From Sanderia malayensis (lineage: Eukaryota > Cnidaria > Scyphozoa > Semaeostomeae > Pelagiidae), in the NCBI GenBank assembly GCA_013076295.1, contig RQOL01000824.1:2108001-2172000 (forward strand): a stretch of 64,000 nucleotides of DNA, given 5' to 3'. The position numbers and the translations under genes are program-made. Of the stretch, positions 11,778 to 24,732 are shown one piece after another; positions within the stretch are counted from its first letter, which is position 1, and every line of letters begins with the position of its first letter. Below the pieces are notes generated by a model. The model did not search any database, was not told where the DNA came from, and saw nothing but the letters and a program-made list of their open reading frames with translations.

Positions 11778-14700
11778 CTAGACGATGACGTGTGGACTTA
11801 TAACAGTCGTTCTTGATCTGAACGATTCAGAAAGTTTTGGCAGTTTTTTATGAATTACTGCATCAATAATCTTTAACCTCTTATTGACGACCTCCAGTCT
11901 CGCTTTCATTTCAACCATATCGTTGTTCGTCGTTCGGTATTCCTGTTTCAACAAGACTTTCTCTGGACTGTCATTTTCGCTGTTCTTCCTATCCTTTGCG
12001 TCGCGAACGACCTGTTCCAAGACGGGCAAACGATCCATCATGACATTTCGCTCCTTCTCAAGAGCTTCCCTCTCTTTCAACAGTTCGGACAATTGAACCT
12101 CCAGCTGCGACTTGTCGGGGTCTGTGCTCGACTCCCGGAATACACTGTCTTCCAATGATCCTTTGCGAGAAGAGGCTATATTCTCGAACATTGCGATCGC
12201 ATTTGAAACGCTGCCCGCTGATTGGATAGAGCTTGGGGGATCATTCGAAACCACTATTTTCGGTCGTATAGAATTTAAAGCCGACTCTGAACAATCGGAA
12301 GTCAATGTCTGTTCTGATTGGTCAGCATTATCAACCTGATTCGGCGTATCCGACTTTGATACGCCATTTTTCGTTACATTATCTGCATGAACAGAATCAA
12401 TTGCTTGCTCGCTCGTTTCTTCTACCAAAACAACTGTTTTCGTTTCTTGTCCTTCTAATTTTTCTCCTTCACTGTCCTCTCGTCGTTCCTCGATGATCGC
12501 TTGCCCAGAGCTTTTCCTTTGATAGCCTCCTTTTGGATATTCTCTCTCCAACGTGCCTTCTCTTGAAGACGGGGCTGAAGACTCGGACACGGCCGTCGGT
12601 GTCCCGTTGAAAGCAGACTCAAGAAGATTGCTCAACGGATGAAGATAATTGCTGCCAAAACTGATCTTTCTGTCGATTTCCCGCTTTATATCATTCGATA
12701 AATTTGAGCTATTCGAACTGCGACTATCACGTGATGCAGGTGGCGACAAAGTGACCAATCCCAGTGGATCTATCTCGGGCTGGATTTTATCATCATCACC
12801 ATCATAATCAAAATAATCGAAATTCAGAGGGTCTTGCTTCTCCTCCGCAACAACATCAGGCTGATGCGGGAATTTTTCACCGGACGTGAGTCGCTCAAGT
12901 AGAATGGCCATTGAAATGCCGACCATCCAATTGTCAGCTGTTTTGTGATCAACTGCTTGAAATGATAATGATCGGTCTTTATCATAATCAAGTCTGAACC
13001 TATACACTCCTTTATCAACATCACATTCATCCAATATAGCGACGTTTGATAAATCAATTCGATCGATTATCTTGCTTGGTTTTGATCTCTTTGCGATGCA
13101 GAACATTCCATCGCGAATTGTACATACTCGCTTCTTTGGCTTCATCAATTTACCATCTCTCATGACAATGGACAGAATTCCCGATATCTTGTTCCCCGAT
13201 TCCACATCGTCAGTGAATTTCTCCACGACCTTCTCGTCTACTTCATTTAACACGATCGTGGCTCGCTTCGAGTCTCGTTTCCCTGACCCAGAAAGTGAAG
13301 ACGAGGACAGAAATTGCCTGATGCTACCGCTGGCCGATTTCAACGCTTGCATCGCAGTGTCACTGCTCGTCCTTCTGTTGACTTTCTTCAAAATTCTCTT
13401 CAATTCCGCCACCCATCTGCCGTAATCTTCCTCAGTGTTCGCACACAGTATAAACTCTTCATCTTCCGAACGCAAACACATTGCATATTTATCAATGACG
13501 TCATCATGCCCAGTTACCTCCAGTTTCTGATTGGCCATAGCGATGCCTCGTATTGGTGTCCTGTCGGCCTCGTTTTCGTAAATCTCGAGCCATGATTTTC
13601 TAAGCACGCACCATCTTCGAATTTTAGTCCGGCTGGTAATATTATTTCTCACCGTTTTATTCACTTCAAATAGAAAACCGCTGAGAGTGATAGATTCCAC
13701 ATTACTGTGAAACACATCTTCCGATATCTTCCTCTCGACAATAGTCGTAAATGAAGAAGGAGTCGTGGATAATTTTACGTCATCTTCACTACCAGCCAAG
13801 GCCTTGGCTTGTTTCGACAGAAGCGAAGAAAGTGACGTGTTACTGTTTGATCCGCTGCGTGGTGGCATTTTCTCATCTCCGATTCGTATTTCAATATCAA
13901 CCGCTTCGCCTTTTGTATCGTCGAGTAAACTCTCCCTGCTCGACAAACCAGTTGCATTTGATTTCGTATCAAGCATGTACAATGCATTCGACCACTTATC
14001 GAAACTCTCCTTCGTTTCAACTTGAAACTTGAATGTAGCGTGATCTTCCATTGAACTCAGCATGAATACGAATAAGTCCTTTTCTCCATCCAACATGTCT
14101 TCTATCGCTGCATTACGCAGCGGAACTTTGAATATCGGTTTCACTTCATTGTCAATACCATATGCGTAGAATATTTTGCCTGATATTTTGCAAACACGAT
14201 TTGTCAACAATTCTCGTCCCATTTCATTCGTCTCAATTTGTTTGACGACCCCGCTGAACTGTGCTTTCGGTAATCCGTCAACTGACTCGGCAGGAAGTTC
14301 GTGTTTCTTGCGATTTCTTCTCGGCAGACTTCGGAAGAACACCGACATCCGAGAGCCTGCCGACTTTGTCACAGTCGAACTGCGAGATTTCGAAAGGCTT
14401 TTCTCGCTTGCTCTCGTCAACTTTCTCGGTCGCACGAATGAATTCTCGCCATCCGATAACGCTCGTACGGTCGGATCACTCAAGTCGGGTATGAAATATG
14501 TTTTCACTTTTGGTAACGAGTTTTCGTCGCTTTCAGTCAATCTGGGCTCATCACCGAACGTTACAGACCTTCTTTTCAACCTCGCTTTGATATCATCAAG
14601 AGCCTCCTTTGCAACAGAACCTTCGCCACCGTTGATACGAGCTCCGCTCGTCCACAGGGATGCAAGGAGTGATTGGTAGGTCATCTTCGAATCCAGTGAT

Positions 14701-17700
14701 AATACATGACCCTTCTCAGACTGTTTCTGAACAGTAAATACATAACTGGCACTCTTGTATTTTCCATCATCATACAAACTGAGTTCTTTAGCTGGCATTT
14801 TAGCAATCACATCCAAACAATGCCTATCGTTTGATAAAATGAAATCGCCATGTTTCAAATGACAAAAAACATCTCTTCCTTTGACATTGTCCTTTGATAA
14901 CAATAATTGCATTCTGCAGTTGAACTCAGCAAATTGTCGTTGTTGTTGTTGTTGGGCCACCATGACGTCACCATTCTTCACTGTCACTGCTGCTCCATTT
15001 TTAGCAGGCTTCTAAAAACCCAATCAAGCAGCATTTAAAATGACGTACATTCAATTGTATCACTCTTGAAGATAAAGAGTGATGAAATATGCTCAATGCA
15101 CGAAAGATAAATTTTACAAAGATGCACTAAAACGGAAAGGGCATGATAATCCATCTGGATACGATCGCCGGTTGTCATCAAGAAGATGACTCGGTTAAAG
15201 CCACAAGAAGAAGAAGAAATTCAATTACAGTAGACATGGCATGGTCAACACATTTTCTGTCTCAAATTGGACGCATTTGAACTCAACTACTACACCCCCT
15301 CGATTCAATACTGTCCTTCGTTCTAACTCAATAATGACATTGAAATTCATAGACGGGGGTAATATCAATGGCAAGAAAATCTTTTCGCTCACCTTGCTTC
15401 TGGGTCTATCCTTCTGTTTATCTGTAAAAAATGACGTAATCGATGTAAGATAAGTGGAAGCAAATGAGCGATGAGAAACATCAGAATAATCTCTGGGATA
15501 TTTCCTGCGAAAGATGCGACTTGAAGAGGATTACCTTTGCGTTGTTTCTTCAAGATTTTCGGCAGCTTTGGAAGGTTGCGAAAGATATCGCCGTCTTCAG
15601 AGGTATTGGAAACAAGATGCTGAAAATTGAGAAATCGTCACAATATCACAACTAATCAGGCAGAAAAGAAGTGTGGTGAGTAGGGCAATCAGTAGAAGTA
15701 TAAGCAGATAATGCCGTAAGGAAAAGTATGGATTTACATTGGGCTTTATTGGAAAAATTAGCATTAAATAAATGAAATAATTATAAGAATACCTTAATTA
15801 TACCAGACCAATCTTTCCATTCTTGTTCGCTCGGAGCCAGCAACAATACGTCATGCTCGTGCACAAATGAAACAAGTTTCATGACAAAGAAACCAGACTT
15901 ATCAGCTTCAGCCTCGTTTGGAAGAAGTAACCTCGCTGATTTCCAAGCAATTTCGACCTCCATTTGATCAAGTGATGCAGTCTTTGATGCCAGGAAACTC
16001 TCTTCTGTCACCATGCACCATAAACGCTGCCAATGCCCGGATGATAATCGGTACAAGTATCCTAAAAAATAATGATACGTCCAATGAAAAATGACATACA
16101 ACAACCTTGTGCATTATAAGCAACCTTCCTCCTCATCGTGGCATTTTCTTAGCTCATCAATCATGTTAATTATCGTTCTCGTTATCTGGTTTTCTGACGT
16201 ACTACTCCGATGAGTGTCAGACGAAAAGCTTTAGTAGTTATTATGTTTCGCTATGTTATTTTCAAAGCTATTTTGAAGTTCTGTACCAATCAAAGATCGC
16301 TTTATCTGGTATAATACAACTAATTCATTCTGCGGCTAGCAGCGTTTTGTAACAACGCATGCGCACTTCATCAGCAGATTTGATGCAAATTGTATTTACC
16401 CTAGACTGATTACATTGCGTCCCTGTACTTTACTCGAATCTCGCTCACCCACAGCAAAAACACAGGGACGCAATGTAATGAGTCTATATTTACCCTGAAG
16501 CTTGGCATCTTCGTAAGCCTTTGCTTGTTGTTTCTGTCTGGTCGTGGAGTGCTTACGATAAATCTTTTTCTTCTGAGGTTCATTTCCTTTGTCCTCGTCA
16601 GCTTCTTCATTCGAAGTTTCTGTCGACTCAGAGTCAGCATCTTTTGAATTAATAAATAAAATAACAATTATTTAACAATAAATTAACAAGCAGGTTAATA
16701 AAATATTCACCCGGACTCTAACTAACTATATCTATAACTATGCCTCACTCGCAACTCGCTCAACACAAGGAGCCGAGCGAGCAAAACGAGTGAGGCACAG
16801 GGACGCAATGTAGTGAGTCTAGATTCGTACCACATGTTGATCCTTCTTCGAATTTTTTATCCAATGAACTCATGCTTGTCGTATCGCCCGAAGGCTGCGC
16901 TGACATCATTCCTTTGCTGCCTTTAGGTATTGAATCCTGAATATACAACAAGTGTAATACAATATACTTGCATTTAATGACAATAGCCTAACAACGGAGT
17001 GATAATGGAGGCAGCACTAAAGTCGAAGATTGGAGAAAACAGATATTCGATAGCAAAATACCTTGAATTTTTCCTTATCCATTTCCTTGACCAGGATATT
17101 CAACCAAAACATAAGTTGTTCGCGAGTTTCAGCTGCAAAGTACAACGTTTCCGCATTAGCATGAGATAATTTGAAAGAATTACTTCTCCATGTTTCTTTC
17201 TCGCATAACTCGATTTTATAGCCAGGTAAATGAATTTCTAATGATGGCTTCTCGTCGCTATCTGCACTCCTAACATAATATACAAAAAAAACATGTCACA
17301 CAAAGATAAAAAACATGCCAACAAATAAATAAAACATAACGTAGACAAGTAATGATAAATTCAGAAAATGTATTTAAGAAATGGCTAAAAAAGTGGCCAA
17401 ATGTTCATTTTGTTATACTGAGGAATTCCATCTAACAATGGTTCGTTAAACTGAAACTCCACTGTTCATGTAGCTGCCAGATCAAACTCTTACGCGATCC
17501 TAACCCCAACCAATCAATCATTGATTGAAGCAATGGTTCCTTTGGAAATCTCTCCCTGTTCAAGCCAAACAAATAAAGAGAGCCTACCTGAAGCAAATAA
17601 GATGATCATCTTTGACTTTGCAATATCTTTTTTGCCAAACAGCAAGAATCCTTCTTTGATGAAGAATACCACAATGAACAGCATCGGGATCACTGAAGAA

Positions 17701-20700
17701 TTTGCTCTTCTCTTGTTGACGTGTAAGCGAACCAGTAACTCTTCTATCAGGGATGAGTCTTTCACTGCTTTTCACGTTGTAAGCTGGAGGCCCACTGCTA
17801 CTTCGTGGCTTTTGCTCAGTTACTCTCAACTCATCTTCATCAGATGAAGAAAACAGTGATTCAAATGATCCACTTACTTGATCTTCCGATGGCAAAGCGG
17901 GAAGAAGACGGTTTTTAAGATCTGCACATTGAAATAAAAATAATTACATTAAAATCTGCATAGATTGAGCCCGTGCTATACGAACTCTATGTAATTCGAA
18001 AACAAATTGCCGTCCCTTTAAAGATCATTAAAGAACCAATTCTCATAAAACAAATCTCAAAAATTCTAACTTTTTGCAATTCGAGCACTTTCATGCTTCC
18101 CCAGGGGGCTCGCATTAGACAGGGTTGAATGTACATATATTAACCATCCAGAACAACTCTTCAAAGTAATCCATATTAACAATCCTCCATCTACCAACAT
18201 AATGAACACTAGATATTTTACATTATTTAGCAATGTAATCACCTTGATGAGAATCCGTGTGATCTTCATCTGATGAAGAAGGTACAGGTGGAAGATCAGC
18301 ATCGTACGATATATCTAATTGACTATCTTTATTTTTAACTGAGCCATCCATCGTTGACTGTGTTTCAGAAGGTCTGACGTAATCTTCTCCACCCTGCATA
18401 TCCACGTACGTTACATCAGTCGGTGATAAATCCTACAAATAGCAAACAAAGTTACCCCATGATTAGGCCAATTGCTTCATTGATAAACAATACAAAGACG
18501 ACGCAACATCTGTCAGACGCAACCTCTGTATGACGCGACATCTGTCTGACGTGAAGAGTCGTGTCGAACCCGAGAACAACGGGGGAACATCTGACGAAAA
18601 ATACCTTGCTTAGCTCTTCGATTTGCGGTAACAAGTCAATGGGCCTTTCGTAATTGTGGTCTTTGATATACTGCTTTTCATAGCCATCATCATCTAGAGT
18701 CAGTTGTTGATTGTTCTTGAACTCATCTGGCATGATGTCATCCAAATCTTCATATTTGCATTTTCGAAATTCACTCAGCCATATTCGATAGTCATCTTCG
18801 TCACAAGCAGCCAACAGGACGGAGGGAAAGCCGGGCCTACTCAATCGAAAGTTGAAGTTACTCATGTTCTCAGTATGAACATCGTATTCAACCATGTCGA
18901 TGATCTGTGTGGCTGGATAATCAAATTGCTTGAACAGATAGAGTTTCTTCTTGTTCAACACACACCATATCCTCGCGTTGTTTCGCAGTTCTTTCAACGG
19001 ACCCGAATGTGTGGACTGCTTCAGATCGTTTAGATTAACCGTAACATTTAGACTGCAAATAAAAGCCAGATTCTAACGTCAAAAAGAAGGTTGAAAAATA
19101 AGATTCTAACACTGGTTATTAAATAATAAAAGGTTGGTAATATCGAGACTTTTCTCTATTGTATATACATGTATTATGTATTATTCTTCATAAAAATGAT
19201 GTTTATAAGAGTAACGAGACTCGAAATTGGCAAAAAAAACAAAATTCAAGAATAACAATAGGAAATATCGAGGCGAGGAAAGTATTATGATATTCTACAC
19301 ATCCCTATAAAACAGTGTGTAGTGTATAAAGCCTATCAAACTTTTAGCTACAAACCTTGAAGTGGCAATATCTTGGCTATCTATAGTTGGTTGTCTCAAT
19401 ATAGCGGGTTCTTTGCGAGTTCTTTCTGGAACCGGAGGGGGTGGCGTGTTCTGGCTTTCACCCATGCTCAATAGATCGACGTATTTCGCGCTGCCAGCCT
19501 CGCTTGGGATCTTCTCGTAAATGTCAACGTCATCAGAAGTACTCGATACCGAGGTCTTATTGTTAACTGGCTGAAATACAAAATACGATATCGCCATTAG
19601 TACAATTGACTAAGAGTCTAAGAGTAAGATTAGACGGGAATTGGAAATTGGAAATACTAGATTTATGTAAAGTAGAATTCCTGGCCATAAGGAAATCCAA
19701 AAAAAAAGAAGGAAACTCAAATGAAGAACACAGCTGAAACTTGACATGTTATGTTAAGTACTTGGGCTCAACCACATGAAACATGTCTAAGGCATGCTGA
19801 TGAGTTCTTCATGAGATGAAATAAAATCTCAAAAACTACAAATTGATTAAAGCTTGCCCAGGGGGGAGGGCTCGGATTAGACAGGAATAAGCATGTCATT
19901 TCTAACCTGATTTAATTCAGGAACAATTTGCTTCTTTTTGCTGGCATATGGAGCAGGCATAACAGGGGCTGGAAGGGGTGGTTGGTCCCCCAATACATTC
20001 TGCCTCTTGACAATTTCACCCTGTAATCTTGCTATCTCTCGTTGCACAGAAATCGGATCAAGTGGTGGCTCTAAATTTGCAACCGCTGGCGCATTAGGTG
20101 GCATTTTTCTGTCATCAATTCCACCAATCAGTGATGTGGACATTTTCTTCCCTGATCGAGGTGGGGGGAGATCGGGGGGCTTTATGAGACTTTCCACTTT
20201 TGATAATAACTGCTCTCTCTGCTGGTTGGCATTTTCACTGAGTGGTTCGTTCGCCAATGTGTCACGAAGGAATATCTCCAACTCAGGGAGAAATTGCTTA
20301 AATACTGAAACAACAAAATATAAACAAATTATTATCAAGCAACAAAGTAGACTATTTCTCTGTTACTTGGGGGTTTCATGCTTTTGCAATCATTAGACAG
20401 ACTGGCTTCTGCTCTATTAACACTCTGTACTTCTGTACATTGAGCACTGTGATATCAATATGGATAACACGCATATATAGATAAAATCATGATCAAACGT
20501 TTTTAACATTATAATGACCAAGACTATGATTGCAATCATGATGAACACTCTGATAATCTAAGTAGTTGAATACAAAATTTTACATTGATTTCCAAATTTT
20601 TTAAATGACAGATGTTTTGCACGACATACATATTTCATTCCTCTTACATAAGCTGATCACATTTCATTGTTAAATTAAACAATATGTACTCCACATATTG

Positions 20701-21513
20701 TTTGAGAAAATAAATCCAAAAATATCAATTATTAATTTCTTGGGAATTCTAAACACTGGGGAAACAGAATATTCTAGAATGATGTAAGAAAAACTAAAAT
20801 TACCATTCTCTCGATTTTGAAAATTCCTCATCAAAGGTTGCAGGTTTAATATCGATAAATATAATTTGTCTTGTAAAATTTCCTCATGCAGCCAGAAATG
20901 TATGCATGAGTAAATTTTGTGACCACAAAATTCAGCTTTATTTTAAAATGCTGACAAAATTTATATATTGATAGGTTTAAAAATATAATTATATTGATGT
21001 GTCAAACAAAAAAGCCACAAAATAGCTCACTTGAAATAGAACCTATAATATATTTTCCCAAAACACTATAAAAATAATAACAAACAGGACATGATTTTCC
21101 GTTAGCTCCTGAAATAATATCTAACCGTCTAAACTTCATAAAGCAATTTATTTTTCCTAGACAGATTATAGAGGAGGAGTTGCCCAGCAATTTCATTTTC
21201 AGTTCTTGTTTTATGAACAAATAATTTCCGGTGTACTAGCGGCCTAACGTGGTACAAAATAAGTCATAAAATTCAGGAATTTACAAGGGTATACTCAGAG
21301 CATTTTCGGCGAGGGAAGCGTGGAATATTAATAAACTTTCAACTAAACTTCAAAACTCCATAAGCAAATAATCAGCAGCCTACTTCACTCAAAATTATAA
21401 AGAAAACGTTTTATGGAGGGCCTAAATAAGTAGAATAATCGCTTCACGCTTCAATAAAAAGTTGTGGAATAATTTCACTCACCGAAAACTTGATTGCCTT
21501 TCAAGTGCGCCAT
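11778..21513 (-). CDS. AFAP1-like multi-PH adaptor protein
   Basis: Thirteen exons: 21513-21483, 20304-19907, 19570-19356, 19052-18605, 18432-18243, 17921-17588, 17269-17062, 16936-16831, 16640-16494, 16061-15793, 15619-15535, 15421-15393 (29 nt), 15011-11778; 1897 residues with every phase consistent. The N-terminus (FLPELEIFLRDTL) and proline-rich stretches resemble AFAP1, an actin-filament and Src-binding adaptor. PH-like domains lie at about 228-325, 508-605, 692-785, 849-940, 1074-1170, 1258-1375 and 1429-1530; several end in the diagnostic W helix (RIWLSEF, MFWLNIL, GRWVAEL, DNWMVGI). A coiled coil spans about 1790-1870. Vertebrate AFAP1 proteins have two PH domains, so this one is expanded. 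The 3.2-kb last exon encodes more than half the protein. The likely role is a lipid- and actin-linked scaffold; the AFAP1 assignment rests on N- and C-terminal resemblance. Confidence 0.82.
16402..16486. mobile_element. 85-bp MITE with 9-bp target duplication
   Basis: A near-perfect palindrome whose ends read TAGACTSATTACATTGCG inward. It is flanked by perfect 9-bp direct repeats TATTTACCC (16393-16401 and 16487-16495). A 9-bp duplication and long terminal inverted repeats suggest a Mutator-like family. It lies in an AFAP1-like intron, starting 7 nt after the donor of exon 9. Confidence 0.85.
16741..16822. mobile_element. truncated copy of the TAGACTC MITE
   Basis: Right end GCACAGGGACGCAATG followed by TAGTGAGTCTA, with the internal CTCGC/GCGAG palindrome intact. 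The left terminal 25 bp are missing or degraded. The element ends 8 nt downstream of the exon 8 donor of the AFAP1-like gene. Confidence 0.7.
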
Positions 21514-22742
21514 AGTTTCAACAAATCATCCAAACATATTGATTATAATATCAAGCAAATTACATGGATATCAACTCTACTTTACGATAAAATCTATTAC
21601 TTTATTTTGGTCATATTTGCTCTTCGCGAACGTAATACTTTTTGACCTTGTTAGGGTCACGTGACAAATCCTATTTTAATTTCAAAAGACACCTCAAAAT
21701 AAGTATTTATTTTACAATTTTTATTAATTAGCACTTTCGTCGTTTGTTTATTTTCCTAAATAAACAGAAATCGCTTTGTTGCTTATTTTGATAAGTTATT
21801 ATATTACTTGACAACTCATTAGCGGTATGCATCCCACTTGCTCGAAGAACCCTGCTGAGACAAATATGCTTACTCATAAAAATATGTCAATCACGAAACA
21901 GAAATAAATAAAGCTCTTTGATTTTTCCGTCTGGTCAACCAACGTATCGTATGCTATAATGGGGGCATGCACTTTTCCCCTTCTGATGAAGACCAAAGGG
22001 GCAGAATATTGTATCCTTATATGGAGAATATGTAACACGTGGCTGCAGGAAAACGATAGAAATAGAAGAACCAGTTCGAATTTCGAAAACATAACTTGCG
22101 TCAGCATCAGTTGGTTCTCGTTTTGTTTTGCTAAAGAGTTTTGAAGACCATTTTATCATATTTGTAAGTAATTTGAATTGATTAAACCTATAACATGACT
22201 GTTTTTGTAGAATTTACTTTAACATAGCTTGGAAATACATCGCACAACTATGTAGATTCACTTTGTTTGGGCGAAGAACTCTCAGACTGCATGCTGTAAT
22301 TGTTTATTGTGGAGCATGCCATGTTTTGCTTGAATTCTTGATTGAAGTTCGTTATACTTTTTAATTTGTCATTTCACTTTCCAACATGCAAATCGTGGCT
22401 TGAGTTTTGAACATTGAACTACTAGAGAGTTAAATACTTCCCTATCCGTTGATCGTGGTTAACATTAAAGCCATGAATGTTTACTCCCTTGTCCAGTTTT
22501 GTCTGTTTTTCTCAAGCGTTGGAGCTTGGAATTTTGCATTTTGCAATCCAGCAGCTCTGCCAAAGAGAGAGAATTCACCGAGGGACCAAGAATTGTTTTT
22601 GATGCAAAACATCATCCCAAGTTGACGACGAATGACGCTCAAAATTAACATGAAGTCCCTGGCGATAAAATTCGCTTTAAAAGAAGGGCGTAGTCCAAAT
22701 AGGTTTGAATTTTGAGTTTGGTTTTATTGTAGGCTGGAAAGC
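21514..22742. promoter_or_regulatory. divergent promoter region, AFAP1-like / stathmin-like
   Basis: A 1.2-kb interval between two start codons facing away from each other. It must supply both promoters and 5' UTRs. No coding exon or clear named element was seen; part is AT-rich. Confidence 0.45.
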
Positions 22743-24124
22743 ATGGCTACGAGCAGCGAAATGCCGAAAATTACCATCACATCAAATGATATGAGCTCTG
22801 ATAAATTAATTACAGAAGACCTTTTACCAAAAGATGGTACAAGTAATTTTCATCATTTGATTTTATATTTCATGGCAGCATGTTTTAGTCGAATCTCTAA
22901 AATCAAAACAAATTCATTGTTAATTAAGCACGATACAAAATCTCTCTGAGATTATTTATCTGGAGTTGTATTAAAAGTATTATTACTATTAATTACTATT
23001 TTAGGTTCTCCGACAGCAGTAAAGTATGAAATAATAATTGAGCCTGCTAAAACGCGAGCTCCACCCAGCATAACTGCTTCGCCAGTGAAACCCTTGCCAC
23101 TGGATATCAGATGTAAACTGGCGCATGAAAGAAAGGCAATTATTTCGCATTTAATACAATTTATCATACAGCTTACATCTGCTTGTCTGGTATGCTGTAG
23201 GGGAATTTAAATTTGCTTGAAATAACGGATGCTCTAGATATTATACCAAAACGATCTGAAGTAGAACATCGTTTGATTAGGTGAACCCAGTCAAGATTTC
23301 AGATGTCAACTGTAGTTGATAAAGTTCAGCCCTCAAGAGGACGTTAACTTTGTGATTTTTTTGTTGAGTTTTCATATCTTGCGTCCCTGGATACACATTA
23401 TTCCTAACAAGGTTTCAAGGTCTCTTGTTGATACATGGAAGTTGAAAATATTTATTTTTCTTGCTTTTAGACACTGTATGAACAAGATTTGAAGCTGAAA
23501 TGCAAAGTAGTGCAAGAAAAAGTGAAGATTGTAAAGAAGAATAAAGAAATCATGGAAGAAGAATTCAAGCATCAACATGGAGAAAAATTTGAGAAGAAGA
23601 TTAAGACAAGTGAAGAATTGCTTGCAATTCAAATGCAGGAGCAAGAAAGAAAAGCAAATGAACTGGCAAGAAAATTGGAAATTGCCAAAAAAATTCATGA
23701 TGAAAATATTGCAGCTAAAATCAAAGAGGCAGAACAGAAATGTGCTCTAAACGATGTATGGAAAATATGCAATGAAAATATTTATATCTTCATATATTTG
23801 AAATTGTATAGTGATATAATTAAGGGTTGTTAATTATGAATTTGATTGTAGATTAAAGAGCAGAAGAAAGAAGAGAATTTGAAAAAGATAAAGGAACGTT
23901 TGCAGGAGAAAAATCAGAAAATCAAAGAAGACAAAGAAAAGTTGGAAAGAGAAAAAGAAGAGTTGGGAAAGAAGAAGCGAAAGGAAAGTGAAGAAAAGGA
24001 AATGAAAGCAAGATTAAACAGAGAAATGACTTTAGAAGAAAGAAAATTGAATTTGCAGAAGAAGAACCAACAAGTATTTGAAACATGCGTGCAGAAAAGG
24101 CGACAAAAGCAATCGCAAGGATGA
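22743..24124 (+). CDS. stathmin-like coiled-coil protein
   Basis: Four exons: 22743-22836, 23005-23135, 23471-23755, 23852-24124; 260 residues. After a short Ser/Thr-rich head, residues 40-75 (VKYEIIIEPAKTRAPPS, then VKPLPLDIRCKLAHERK) resemble the N-terminal cap and start of the long helix of stathmin. The rest is an almost uninterrupted charged helix rich in Lys and Glu. Stathmins bind two tubulin dimers and promote microtubule disassembly. Intron 2 would use a GC donor (AAG|GCAATT), which keeps the helix continuous. An alternative GT donor about 54 nt later, also in phase, would insert a hydrophobic 18-residue stretch. The helix is longer than in stathmin, so a generic coiled-coil protein remains possible. 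Confidence 0.6.
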
Positions 24125-24732
24125 ACAAATTTAAGGACTTATTAAATGTTGTGGTCATATTCAATATCAATGAATTACATTGTTATATCATTAATGTTAT
24201 ATTAATTGGATAAGTTAGGTGTATGCGTACACGATTCAAGTTTTCATGCTTCGATATAACTGTTTATCATTTCATCTACTATTGAAATCCAACTGGCGTG
24301 GAGGTTATATTAGAGATACAGCTCTGAAAAAAAGTTATTGCAACCATATATTTCCAGGAGTAAAACGTGTATTACGTATATTGGACGATCTTATGTTTAA
24401 TTCAAGTTTATTTCATTGGTGTGTAGTCTTTATATACTTGAATCAGATCAGCCCAACACATGCAACCAGAATTGACACTGAAGCAACATTGCGCGAGTAT
24501 TTTGCAGACAAAAAGCAGAGATAACAAATTTTTGATAATTTTCTTTCAAGATGACACAATAACAGCAGCCTTTAATAATAAAAACGTTTTATGAGTTATG
24601 ATGATCATGTAATAAAGTTCTTCATCAAATCTGGCTAAACAATATGAACTAAAAACAACTACAATTGATATAGGCTTGCTTGTTTTCTTCAAATATCAAT
24701 GATGAAAACCAAATGAACAACAGCAACGATGT
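24125..24732. other. convergent 3' UTR interval
   Basis: Region between the stop codons of the stathmin-like and Y-box genes. It contains AATAAA-like signals on both strands, such as TAATAATAAAAACG near 24573. A 101-codon open frame at 24219-24524 has no recognisable features and is probably chance. Confidence 0.5.

Noticed and set aside
11884..14679. Plus-strand ORFs opposite the large AFAP1-like exon
   Set aside because: Shadow frames of a long coding exon with clear PH-domain content on the minus strand.
12113..15011. Separate gene for the 3.2-kb exon
   Set aside because: A 29-nt microexon and an 85-nt exon join it to upstream PH exons with exact phase,and total length is a multiple of three. 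A second promoter cannot be excluded, but one gene is simpler.
24219..24524. 101-codon plus-strand ORF after the stathmin-like gene
   Set aside because: No domain, no splice context, and a position between two convergent 3' UTRs.
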